Assembly: GCF_026745355.1 (NCBI RefSeq)
Contig: NC_079206.1
Location: 47,901,761 to 47,965,760, forward strand
Source of the DNA: Beta vulgaris subsp. vulgaris
Lineage: Eukaryota > Streptophyta > Magnoliopsida > Caryophyllales > Amaranthaceae
Direction: 5' to 3'
Length of the DNA stretch: 64,000 bases
Each line of letters opens with the position of its first letter. The first letter of the stretch is position 1. Made by a program: the position numbers and the translations under genes. Positions 43,297 to 54,329 of the stretch are shown here, in pieces. Under the pieces are notes generated by a model, which made no database searches, was not told the DNA's origin, and saw only the letters and a program-made list of their open reading frames with translations.

Positions 43297-45005
43297 ACCA
43301 ATCATGCTCTTTCATACAACATCAACTCCCAATTTTGACTTCACATCTCAATACCAGCCATCCTTTCATACAACATCAACTCTACCCCTTGTGTGTCTCA
43401 CATCTGAGCAATGCCTTCCCTTCTCATCTCCCTTTTCTTTCTATCTCCAACTTATTCCACTGTTTTGTACTATTTCACTAACCACTACGCCTATAAAACC
43501 AATTACTAATACAATAATGAGAGAAAAATTGGTCGATCTCATAAAAGAGAGAGAGAGCGAAACCAGACAAAATCTATCATCAACAACATACTCCTTCAAA
43601 GAAAGTTGTGCCATTCAGAGTTCCATTGAGATAGATCTATCAAGTAAGGGTGATCTATTTTCAGAAGAGTTTTCAAACAGAGTGTGACTCCTCCTTCCTG
43701 GGTTTGTCTACTAAGGTAACAGTACGCACTGCGTGCACTTCTACTTCTAGTACTTTTTCTTCCCTTCCGAAAAACAGCACTGGAAAATAAATATGCGACA
43801 TATGACTTTGAAGATCAAATCGTTGAACTTATAGCATTATATCATAGTCATAGTTTTATAAATACAATCTTATAGAAGTAGTTCTTAAAATAATTTTGAA
43901 ATGTAGGCTCACTTTATGACTCAATATAGATTTGATTTTGAAAGTAAGCGAGGTTTAGTAATCAGAGGCAAATGTAGTATATCATTATGAGACACAGTAG
44001 CAAGATAATAAATCTCCCAGAGATGTCTTTAAAGACCAATATCGTAATAGATCTACGCTTAATATATCAAACTCTTGTGCGAAGAAAATCTTATAACTAT
44101 TAGACCAATCTCAATTCTTTTATTATATTGGTGAATATTGCTTACTAAAACCAAGGGAAGTATGAGAAGTTGATCTTTTGTCCTTGACAATGAGGATTCT
44201 TGAAATTTTCAAGTTATTCAAAATAACGCCTTTTGCTTTAAGTTAATTTACATAATATATCTTTGCGTGTAATTTTTTTTTGTAAAATATATAAAACATT
44301 AATATATCAAATAAGTATGTTAAACAAACAGAATAAAATCCGATTGTAATACTGCCTATGATGAATTTTTAATTGTAATACTGCCTATAATGAATTTTTG
44401 ACATGTAATACTAATCGATAGGACCTCATTAATAAGTGCTTCAAGATCTCGTATATTAAAAACATAGTTATGGACCTGAATCCATTAATACACAACATTT
44501 TATTTTCCAAGTAAATTTTCACATGAACTTTTTCTTATGATATGGATTTTTTATATATTTATTTTGGCCGAAAAGTTCAGATTTGAGAACCAGGAATATA
44601 TAATTAGTTTTTACTGTTCATGTTCCTGTAAAACCAAAAAAAAAATTAGATAGAAAAACCACCAACCACGCAAAAAAGAAATAGAAAAGAGGCATTATTT
44701 TTTTTATTTAGGAGAGGCCAGAGGATGCAACTTGAAACAACAATAGGCAACTCGGTACCTCACACTAAAAAAAATGACTTCCAAAATCCACAAGAATGTT
44801 GTCAGCATCACATGTTCAAACTTCAAAATTCAGCCACCCAAGTATTTATCTCTATTCATTAAATACATAGTAGAACTTCTAGTTATACTATCAACAAACA
44901 CAGTAATATCTTAAGAACATAATACAAAGAATGTGATGATAATTTAAGCAGGAAGCACTTTAATCTCTTGATTTCTTCTCAAAACAAAACTTCCGCATTT
45001 AAGGT
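43297..45005. other. Noncoding region with one unassigned open frame
   Basis: An open frame at 43304-43687 (+) has a low-complexity first half. A more protein-like second half reads MREKLVDLIKERESETRQ, then CAIQSSIEIDLSSKGDLF. I do not recognise it and it may be a captured exon. A partial direct duplication (tcatacaacatcaactc) lies near 43312 and 43367. From 43700 to 45005 the sequence is AT-rich. It includes the region downstream of the EPSPS pseudogene stop and a duplicated word (ttgtaatactgcctat) near 44345 and 44376. Confidence 0.3.
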
Positions 45006-45840
45006 TTAGAGATCCCCGAAGGTATTGCCTGTACATCCCTGGTCTTTGATGATGATCAGAACATCAGCACTGCTGCATCGGCAGCAAGAGAATGCCATGG
45101 CCATCCAATGATCATCATGTGTCGATGATAGATGGTCACGTCTAGTATCTCAGGTGGACTGAACACACAGTACTCAAGTCTTTCCTCAACGATTTCCCCA
45201 AGCAAAGGAATTCCAAAACTAAGAAACACCAGTTTATATTGAATAATTACCTAATTCTACAAGGTTCAGGACCGTGTTCTTTACACATGGCAATTGTTTC
45301 TTCTTCCGCTTCCTTCACTCCCCAGCAATCCAGCTAGCAACGACTGCTCACTCACATAACAAGTCATAAACAGAAGTGATAACTGAATAGGTGATAATAT
45401 CTATTTTCCCCCCTCTTTTCTAGTTGCAACAGTTTGACTTTTAAGTTATTCATATACTATCCTTGATCGGAATATTTTTACTGATAAATAAACACAAATT
45501 GTAATAAGGCTGTTGGATTTATCTCAATATATATTTTTCAAAATATATATACTTCACAATATAACTACTAATATAGTAATTAAAGATGTTAATGTCAAGT
45601 GCACGTCAACAAGCATGATTACGTGGAAATGAAGATGTAGCAGCTAAATAGATGCACGAAGTATTGTTTCTTTTACCCGGGTGCAAAGGAGGCAAAATAT
45701 TAACGCATGCGGGAGAAAGTACAAACATTTGTGGAATGGTAAATCCATGCACATGTAAATTTGAGCACAAGCACAGTAAGGAAAATCTCAGACATTATAC
45801 TAAGATATATTGGCATGTCCATTTTTTTTTTTTTTGAGGA

Positions 45841-46094
45841 ATTCCTCTGTTTTCTTTTAGTTGTACCATATCGACTTTTGACACTATTCACTAAATTTGT
45901 TTTGACCCTCTTGTATTACTTATACAAAGAAAAAATATAATCATGTGAGGTATTGTTAGATTTGTTTTGATATACTTTCAAGATATTAACTTCTTATTAT
46001 TTTTCCTTATGCATAATTAGAGATATTAGAGTTTTAAGTTGTGCATTGGCAAAAGTGCAAAGTACTTTGAGTACAACTAAAAGAAAAGAAAGTA
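45841..46094. mobile_element. Stowaway-like MITE in an EPSPS pseudogene intron
   Basis: Inverted ends attcctctgttttctttta and, complemented from the right, gtactttcttttcttttagt share the stretch ttttcttttagttgtac. The core (aaaatataatcatgtgaggt) matches the Stowaway at 37176-37436. The boundary is approximate. Confidence 0.65.
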
Positions 46095-46730
46095 CATGTT
46101 GTCTAGTCGGGTGTGATTGACTCATTTAAAGTTATCTCTTTGTCATGAGGGTGGGCTGTGGGCAAATTAGTCCCACACATCATGTGGTGATGTATGAGCT
46201 CTCATACATGGAGTGATGGAGATGGGGTTTCAATTCAAGTCTTTTGATTAAACCTACAGAAATTTCTACTCGATAAGTTGACTGATATCTCTCACCATAG
46301 TAACATTTAAGATAAGAGATGTCATTTCACCAAAAAAATTAGAAAAAAGTTTCCAAGGCATTAGGCTATTTAGGATTGGTGGAGAGAAAATCAATGTTGC
46401 ACAAGTGGTCCTTCACTTCCTATTGTATCAACAAAAAAAAAAAAAAAAATCTGGGCCCTTGGGGATAGCAAAAATCACAACTTCCAATCTAGGGGCAGTG
46501 CCACTTTAAACACCATTAGAACAAACAAAAAACAATTTGGTTGTTATTTGCTCTTTCCAGTAACAAGGCAAGTCCAAATTCCCATTTACCACTGACAGTC
46601 TAACACACTAAATGTCATTATCATTAATTAATCAATGTCCATGTAAGAATTTTGCAATGCGATCAATCAATTAGCAATCTACTTATGGCACAAGCAGAGA
46701 GTTATGTTCATAGAATGGAGTCAAGCATAC
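46095..46730. other. EPSPS pseudogene intron, possible SINE remnant
   Basis: Noncoding. A stretch from about 46140 to 46345 contains gatggggtttcaattcaag, loosely like a polymerase III B box, within text resembling plant SINEs. An A-run lies at 46433-46449. The evidence is weak and no target duplication was established. Confidence 0.2.
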
Positions 46731-47711
46731 CGTCTCTAATGGCTGTGGGGCCATCTGCATGAAGAGCGACAAAAAACAAGTCCCTAGGAGATCTGGCATT
46801 GTGTTCATGTTGACGTCGATGGCGTGCAAACGCTTTCTTCCAGATAAATCTATGGGTGGTTGGTGGTCCAGTGATCCAGTAACAGTGACATTGTTCTCTA
46901 TAGTTTGTTCAGTAACCTTGCAACCCATCTTCTCAAGAACCGCAACAAATTTTATGACGCCCTACCAATGGGACAAGTAAGATTCTAATTAAGAGAAGTC
47001 TATAAGGTATAAACAGAACCTGAAGATGAGGTCCATGACTAATTGGCAGTACAACAATCTAGGAATAGCCAATAAAACGATCTTTACTAACATAATTGGG
47101 TCCTCGAATTACAATTGGGAAGATATCATAGAGATTGTCGTAAAGCAATGGAAAGAAGTGCATGATATCCTTTTAATAATTATTATTAGGGGATCAAACA
47201 CGATCCTCTCATCTAGAATTGCTTGTCCATTAGCTGAATAACTTTGCAAATTTGTTGTCAAAATGTCATACTCAAACCTAGAAATTAAGTATTAAAAGAA
47301 TTCTTCAAAATCAAGAATCAAGAATCAAGCAACAGAGCATACCTGTAAACTGATTCTTCCACATCACCAGTGACTCAATCCCCTGTTAGTAAGTAACCAT
47401 CACTTGAAGCATCATCCTTTACATGTGCATTTCCAGATCATCTGGTAGATTTTTTTTATGCATTTCAGGTCTACTAATGGGATAGTTTTACACGACGCAT
47501 ACTAAAAGAAGAGAAACTTGTACTTCTGACCATCTCTGATGAAGAGCCTGTTCCAGCTAGGCAGCTAGCACAATGCTCTACAGACACTCCAAATGTTGCC
47601 ATTATTTTTAATGCCATCGCTACATACAGACATACAGTGCAGAAAACAATCTATCAATGATTTCAATCTCCACGTCTCAACAAGCCACAGAAGTAGCAAT
47701 GAGAGTTGGAC

Positions 47712-49762
47712 CTGCAAAAATGATTCATAATAAGGCATAAATATGCTCGAACTAATAAGTTTTCGAGGTCGCTTGAATCTTTATTACTAACAACTAACAA
47801 GGTATTGAGATAATCCATCATTCTGCGTGAAGTATCAAGGTATCTCTTGTATTGCATATAACATTATCATACATACCTATATTCCTTTTTATTTCAAATA
47901 AAAGACTCATTGGTGTCAAGTGAGAGAGAACACTAGCAATTTCGTAATTTCTTTTCCAGATTAACAAAAAAAATCTCCACTTCCCCGTATACCTAAAGTA
48001 CTTATACAACACACTTTGTAGGTCATTTTGACTGTAAGATCTTGACCTTTTATATCACTTTCACCATCGTACAAAAGTTCTGGCACCTTTTCTTTGAAAT
48101 AAATGATAAACCCCACATGAGAGTTTACCAATTTAACATTGAAAAAAGCAACCAAAAAGCATATATTAAAAAGAGAACATACCCAAATCTCAACTAAATC
48201 CAAAGAGATGAAAGGCAAATATAAATGGACCCAATACCAAAAAAAATGTTGAAAATCTCTTTTATGCAACAAAAAGAGACAATTTTTGCAAGGTTTTTAA
48301 AGCAAAAAGAAGAAAACCCTATTGCAAAAAGGGGAAAAAGGAAAACCCTATTTGTGGATTGATTAAAAAGGGTAAAAAGATGACAGCTTTAAGTAATAAT
48401 CAAATCAAAGCAAAGTTTAGATGGAAAAAGATCAGAAGAAAGCTGAAAAAAGTAGGGAGAAAAAAGGAGAAGAATTCCCATATTTGTAGGCAAAAAACAG
48501 AGAAAATGGGAAGAATCAAGTAAGCGGGAGGGAGGAAGGAAGGAAGGAAGGAAGGGTTGGCTTAACAAAATAAGGTGGGGTTTCTTTGCTAAACAAAAAA
48601 AGTGAGAAATTTGACCCTCAAGGATCCCACTTAAGGATCTAATCCAAGTCATAAAGAAAATCACATGAACAAGTTTCTTGCAGAGACGTATCATAAAAGC
48701 TTGGAGGCATTTTACAGGCTCCACCAAAATCACATTAATTAATCAATTAAAAAGCTTAAATTAGAAAGATTACAAATAAAATTATAATGATGTTGACTTG
48801 GCCCATATTTTAGTATATGGACATTGAGGTGGAAATAGATCCTACAAGTATCAGATTCTGAATTCCTATATCTAATCAGCAAGATTTCCGTTAATAGTTC
48901 CATTCAAGTACTCAACTAATTCCATATCACATGTTTATCACAATAAACGAAATAATCCAACATAACAATTCCACCTAATTACTCAACTAAATCTATTCGA
49001 CAAAATAACTAATTAGTAGTTATTAGGCACGCTTCCAGATTATCCTAGATAATCTTCCAGATATTCAGAACCATATCAGCAAATAAATCACAAGAACAAA
49101 ACAAACATGCCATAGGGAATCAGTGCGTTACACGACATATCATTATGAAATTTTACAGAATACATACAGAACAGGCACGATCTTCCTAGACTGTAAAGAA
49201 AGTTCATTTTGCATATTATCTTAAGTAACAATGCCAATAGCTGTAATACGCGTCAGCACAGTATTGACAGTAATAATGTGTTCGAGCTTGAAAGGGTCAG
49301 TCCATATTCTACAAAGATGAATGGCGTTAGTATAAAGATAAACTCTTTTTAATTCATTACCCCACCATTACCTTACCCACTATGTTCACAGTGTGCCTCT
49401 ATAATCCAATAATGAGAACAAACCACAGATACTCTTATGTTTTTCTTTTTTGACGGAACAGATACACCTATGTTCTTACTTGACGTTGTTGGATTAATCT
49501 CAATGAATATATCAAAATATCAACTTCTCATAAATTTTAATAATAGAAAGTTGAAGATATTAATGATCAAAGTCGTGTGGTGGCAAGTGCTAAAGTCAAA
49601 GTATTGTAAATACTGAGAAATGGCAGAAATAGATTCTACCAGGTTCACACATGAATTACAAGGAAAAGCACTAATTGCACTGCAAAGAACTTTCGTTGCT
49701 TAGATTAACAAAACGTTCTGTAGAAAGTACATAATGTTAGTTATCCAGGAACAGAAAATAAA
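47712..49762. other. Noncoding stretch upstream of the EPSPS pseudogene
   Basis: No further EPSPS exons could be read here although the N-terminal half would be expected. Minus-strand open frames (47663-48272 and 48389-48733) have no recognisable content. A GGAA microsatellite lies at about 48531-48556. Otherwise nothing seen. Confidence 0.4.
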
Positions 49763-49767
49763 CAAAT

Positions 49768-51704
49768 TGATGAAATTAAGAGGTTTAGGGAGGAAGAAAG
49801 GAGAAGAAAGTGAGATTAGCCATTGTTGGCTTAGTTGAGAGCTCGAAGAGCTAGAGAGAGAATTGAGTAAAATGACTACATTTTTATCATTGATAAGTGG
49901 TTAATGATTTATTACATCAACTAAGTTATATATACTACAAGCTAATAACAAGATACAAAATACTTCCTATATAACAAAACACTTGCTAAACCATAATCTC
50001 CAATACCCCCCCTCAAACTGAAAATGGTTGAACAACCATTTGCAGTTTGAACTTTGGAATCAAACAAGCATAGCCCGTTTACAAAGTATCTCCGAAATGC
50101 AAAATGACCTTTGGGCCATTGAAAGAAGACCTCTATCGGTCGAAATGACCCCTCTTGGGCCATGGAAAACGATGAGAGAAAACATGGGTCTCATCCAAAA
50201 ATGACCCCTCTTGGGCCATTAAAAGAGATGAGAGAAACCATGGGTCTCATCGAGAAATGACCTCTCTTGGGCCATTGAAAGAGATGAGAGAAATCATGGG
50301 TCTCATCGAAAAATGATCCTTCTTGGACCATTGAAATAGATGAGAGAAACCATGGGTCTCATCGAGAAATGACCTCTTTTGGGTCATTGAAAAAGATCAC
50401 AATTGATCTTGAAATTGATCTCTATAGATCAATGAAGATGGACCACTTTGGGTCACAAATAGCACCACTGTGGGTGACAACATAAGACCTCTATGGGTCA
50501 TTCAAGATTGACCTTCTTGGTCACAAAATTTTGGTCTCTGTAAGATTCCTCATACATTCCTCCATGAAGATGTTCCTGCTTCACAACAAGCTGCTGTCAC
50601 ATTAACAATATTATCCACTGCAACTAGGACAACCATAGCTAATTAAGAGAATTTGCATCATAACTCTCTTGCAATCCTTCAAATATCGGAATCATCTCAC
50701 CACGCAGCAACTGAACCTCGTCCATCAGTAAGTTTTGCCAGTAAGCAACAACACAAATTTAAGTAAAGTTTCAGCAAAAGAAACTCCAACAAACAAACAG
50801 GAAAATTTCGAAGCCACCAAATTCAACTCAAGAACCCAAAAATTTAGCTCAAGAACGATGGAATCAGGACTTCAAAGAAACTTCAAATCGCAATCATTTC
50901 TTGAAAATCAGACAATTGTGGGTTATATTCTCCTTCAAAGATCGATCAACAATAATTCACAAGCCAAATTATCAGAATGTATTTCAATTGTTCTTCAACA
51001 AATTGAATTCTGCAACAAGAAATTGATGCAAGAATTCGCAACCCGAGAAATTGATTTTGATCGAATGAGAAAGAGCAAACAAATCTGAATTCACAAGCAG
51101 TGGAATTTTAGAAATCAAGAATTATTTTCTTGTTTCGCCAAGATATTTCGCAAGAAATTGACATTCAAACTCAAATTTCTCAAATTGAGAAGAGTATAAG
51201 AAGCTCGAAAAAGAGGTCAAAATTTCAATTGAAATCCGAAATCAACCACGAATTAGGGAAAATTTAAGAAGAGATGGTGATTATAGACGAAAAAGAAAAG
51301 AAGATATAAAGGAAAATTCAGAATCTTGAAAGAAATGAGTGAAGAAATCAAAATCGAACAAGAAATCGCAACCCTAAAAAATCGCAGAAAATAAGATGAA
51401 ATTTTGTGAATTTGGAAGAGAATTTGCGGAAGAATTTGAGCTAGGATTCGTCCTGCTCTGATACCATGATGAAATTAAGAGGTTTAGGGAGGAAGAAAGG
51501 AGAAGAAAGTGAGATTAGCCATTGTTGGCTTAGTTGAGAGCTCGAAGAGCTAGAGAGAGAATTGAGTAAAATGACTACATTTTTATCATTGATAAGTGGT
51601 TAATGATTTATTACATCAACTAAGTTATATATACTACAAGCTAATAACAAGATACAAAATACTTCCTATATAACAAAACACTTGCTAAACCATAATCTCC
51701 AATA
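49768..51704 (-). mobile_element. TRIM-like non-autonomous LTR retroelement
   Basis: Two nearly identical direct repeats of about 237 bp (49768-50005 and 51468-51704) flank 1.46 kb. The target duplication CAAAT lies at 49763-49767 and 51705-51709. A tRNA-Met primer binding site is present on the minus strand beside the right LTR (gctctgatacca, 51455-51466). A polypurine tract (complement of cccccctc, from 50006) lies beside the left LTR. This fixes the orientation as minus. No gag, protease or polymerase was found, and the open frame at 50735-51088 is on the opposite strand and unrecognised. LTR similarity suggests a fairly recent insertion by proteins supplied in trans. Confidence 0.88.
50100..50400. 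repeat. 60-bp minisatellite inside the TRIM-like element
   Basis: About five units of roughly 60 bp carrying tcttgggccattgaaagaga and gagaaaccatgggtctcatc. Shorter degenerate versions of the tgggtca word continue to about 50520. Confidence 0.85.
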
Positions 51705-51709
51705 CAAAT

Positions 51710-52882
51710 GAAGAGCGAATATGTATGTACCATGTAAGCTCTGTGAGCTAGGATTTATGGAAAGAAGAGATTTTATTACAGGAGATCCAAAAAGAGTTCT
51801 AATTGACCTGATGTATCACCTGCAGAAATAGATATATAGATATCAACAGCTCTGTCAGTCACATGCTTATGATACTCAGATGGAAACCTCGGACAAATCT
51901 TTAGGACAAATAATCGACGGAGGTTCTTCTCTCTCAAGCCAAAATGACGATGACATTGAGTAGAGAAACTCAAAAAAAGATAGAACCATTGAAAGAAGGA
52001 AACCTCGGACAAATCTTTAGGGCAAATAATCGACGGAGGTTCTTCTCTCTCAAGCCAAAATGACGATGGCATTGAGCAGAGAAACTCAAAAACGACGTCT
52101 CGAGGGCGAATCTCAGGACACTTCATATGTATTCCAATTAAAATGTCAAAAATCAAAGAAAATAAAAAAAGACAGAACACTACTCAAACACATAATAAGT
52201 CACTATCTTATCACTCTCTTATTCAACTAATTACATTAATCAATCAAAACCCCAATTCCATTGTTATTGATTTGTCGATTATATAATCAGAAATCTGTAT
52301 AATACTTCAACTTCTCGTAATTTTTATTTTGATTTCAAAGATGATTGAATGAGATCATACCTAATTAATCAGTAGTGATATCAAAAAGCTTAGATCTACG
52401 ATTGAGATTACTCCATTGAAGATAATACTTCTGAGCGTGGCTAGGAACTTGAGTTGGCGTTAGCGTTTTTATGAAGTTTATAGAAAGGGGCTGGTTGAAA
52501 ATGAAGAGGAGAGTAGAGAGAAAATGAAAGGGATCATCTAACAAACACAGCGAACTCCAACAGTAAAACCAAACTACAACTTCAACTATCTAATTCTAAT
52601 ATCCAATAACTCTATAAAAATTAGCGTACATAACAATACATTCACATGGCAAAGCAACATATAAATCAAAATTAAGTGCTCTCAAATGAAACACTAACCA
52701 ATGTATATCCATTAACATAATAAATTAACAAAAGCATTGCTCGATTACTGCCACAAAATCACAAGCATTAGAAAAACACAGTGAAACAAAAGCGCACAAC
52801 ATTGTACTCACTCGTCACTCAAGCGAGTAAAATCAAACGAATGTTGCTGAAAAATAGTGAACTCCGAGTAAGAAATAGTTAC
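51710..52882. other. Region with a 105-bp tandem duplication, no recognised gene
   Basis: A segment around 51882-51976 (aacctcggacaaatctttag, then gacggaggttcttctctctc) is repeated at about 51990-52092, inside a 134-codon minus-strand open frame (51776-52180) that I cannot assign. A minus-strand stretch near 52355-52470 resembles a 5' UTR exon with a GT donor (ttaattag/gtatg). It may belong with the exon at 52883-52982. Confidence 0.35.
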
Positions 52883-52982
52883 CTGTTCTTTAGATCCAGT
52901 GCCATAGAAAGCGGCAACGGTAGCGCCGAGCAAAAGGAACATCAATAGGCTGACTCAAATTCTGTAACTTTTCTGCCGCCAT
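52883..52982 (-). pseudogene. Isolated first-exon-like fragment
   Basis: ATG at 52982 opens MAAEKLQNLSQPIDVP. A one-base shift then gives LLGATVAAFYGTGSKEQ, with a GT splice donor directly after (complement of 52881-52882). The hydrophobic second half looks like the start of a small membrane protein. I do not recognise the family. The frameshift suggests a pseudogene, possibly another fragment carried by the putative Helitron. Confidence 0.4.
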
Positions 52983-53242
52983 GTTTGATGATCGGAAAAA
53001 GCTTACGACAAACCCTAACCTTATAAATTAGTCGACGAAAAATTTGGGTGAATGAAAAAAAGCGGCAAAGAATATCCTCTTTGACAATCAATCTCACTTC
53101 ATCAAGCTAAAACCCATGACGGCGAAAATGAAGAGGAGAGGAGAGAGAATGAAGGGACATATCTAGGTTATGGAGGAGGGTGAAAAATGAAGATCGAAGG
53201 TTGAGAGGAAAACCGGGGAAAGAGAAAATGGCAGCCAAGTAA

Positions 53243-53599
53243 GGCTATGTTCAGTTCACCTTATTTTTGCTTATTTCAGATCTAATCAGATCAGATCAGA
53301 TCAGAAAAAATAAGTTCACATTAGATCAGTTCAGATTATGCTTATATTTAAAAATCATTATATCTTTCATTACATATTAGTAAAAATTATAATAATTGAA
53401 TATTAATAAAGTACTCATTGAGACGAATCAAACAAGACCCCACATGACTATATTTTTTCTTATATATTGAGAAAAATCTAAAAGATAAGATCTTGTAATC
53501 AGAAAAAATAAGTTCAGATCAGATCAGATCAGAAAAAATAAGTTCAGATCAGATCAGATAAGTTTAGATCAGAAAATTTCAGGTGAACTAAACATAGCC
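53243..53599. mobile_element. PIF/Harbinger-like MITE with a Stowaway-derived core
   Basis: Inverted ends ggctatgttcagttcacct and, complemented from the right, ggctatgtttagttcacct, with a TAA target duplication (53240-53242 and 53600-53602). Next to the ends are gatca pentamer arrays. The core (about 53365-53480, including gacgaatcaaacaagacccc) is the reverse complement of the Stowaway core at 37.2-37.4 kb. Confidence 0.8.
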
Positions 53600-53679
53600 T
53601 AATTCTATTAAGTTGGGGGGCAAAATGGTCATTTTATTGTTACTAAGCTACAGTAACTCATTCCTCACTTTTTAATAGG

Positions 53680-54320
53680 TATGGATGGATTGTACTGATG
53701 CTTTTTCTTCTCTTCTAACTAAAGAAGCAAGTGAGAAAAGAATCCATGGTGTGAAAATTTGTAACGAAGCACCAAGAGTGTCACATTTATTCTTTGTAGA
53801 TGACAATATACTTTTTGCAAAAGCAACTGTTAGAGAATGCTCGGACATAATTAATATTATCAACATATATGAGAGAACATCTTGTCAAAGTGTCAATCTG
53901 GATAAAACATATGTGTTTTTCAGCAAATGTGTGGAGAGTTCTCGGAGACATGAAATTGTGACAACCTTGGGTGTTGAGGAAGTAGAAAAACATGAGAAGT
54001 ATTTGGTCTGCAGACATAATTGGTAAGAAAAAAAGTCGATTTTTGCTGCATTAAAAGAGATAATATGGAAGAAATTACAGGGGTAGAAAAAGAAGTTATT
54101 ATCAAGGCTCGGGAAGGAAGTTCTCATAAAAGTTGTTGTCTAAGCCATTCCAATGTATATGATAAGCATTTTTAATTTCTGATACCGGATGGTCTAATTG
54201 ATGAGATACACTCTATTATTGTTGGCTTTTGGTGGGGTTCGAATGGTACAAGGCGTAGGATCCACTGGCAATCTTTATTTTGTTGTTTGTTAACAAAATT
54301 GCGAAAAAATAAGATCAAGT
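53680..54320 (+). pseudogene. LINE reverse transcriptase, second half
   Basis: Picks up where 38239 stopped: CTDAFSSLLTKEASEKRIHG, VKICNEAPRVSHLFFVDDNI (the FADD catalytic box reads FVDD), FAKATVRECSDIINIIN, then after frameshifts KYLGLP, LQG, KEVLIKVV, AIPMYMIS and GFWWGSNGTRRRIHW. These are the post-catalytic blocks of plant L1-type LINE RT in the right order. Inactive. Confidence 0.88.
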
Positions 54321-54329
54321 AGAGCTGGG

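Larger units (their letters stand above)
45006..47711 (-). pseudogene. EPSPS: EPSP synthase pseudogene (C-terminal exons)
   Basis: The intact enzyme makes 5-enolpyruvylshikimate-3-phosphate in plastids (shikimate pathway, glyphosate target). Exons on the minus strand: 47711-47518 (DVEIEIIDRLFSALYV, LKIMATFGVSVEH, WNRLFIRDGQKYK); about 47453-47343 (GNAHVKDDASSDGYLLTG, then CGRISLQ); 46961-46731 ([26 protein letters not shown], then in a shifted frame [13 protein letters not shown]); 45343-45251 (ASW, VKEAEEETIAMCKEH); about 45225-45006 (EYCVFSPPE, WMAMAFSLAA, IIKDQGCTGNTF). Introns with GT/AG borders remain, so it derives from a genomic copy, not mRNA. Frameshifts, in-frame stops and absence of the N-terminal half make it dead. 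A MITE sits in one intron. It lies within the putative Helitron. Confidence 0.9.
38240..53679 (-). mobile_element. Putative 15.4-kb Helitron carrying gene fragments
   Basis: This block separates two halves of one LINE reverse transcriptase. On the minus strand it starts TC (complement of GA at 53678-53679) and ends CTAG (38240-38243). A GC-rich hairpin (ggcccgcgcgctatcgtgca on the plus strand, 38249-38268) lies just inside. It is flanked by A (38239) and T (53680) with no target duplication. These are Helitron hallmarks, and Helitrons commonly carry gene fragments. The block contains an EPSPS pseudogene, a solo-LTR-like element, a TRIM-like element and MITEs. No Rep/helicase was recognised. 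The simple joined host sequence is one base short of the LINE frame, so the junction is inferred rather than exact. Confidence 0.5.

Noticed and set aside
46683..46961. EPSPS considered as a functional gene
   Set aside because: Frameshift after VNMNTMPD, stops in other exons, a weakened last exon and no N-terminal half or transit peptide exons.
38240..53679. LINE split interpreted as an assembly mis-join
   Set aside because: Not excluded, but Helitron-like termini at both edges and the A|T target fit a biological insertion better; long reads would settle it.
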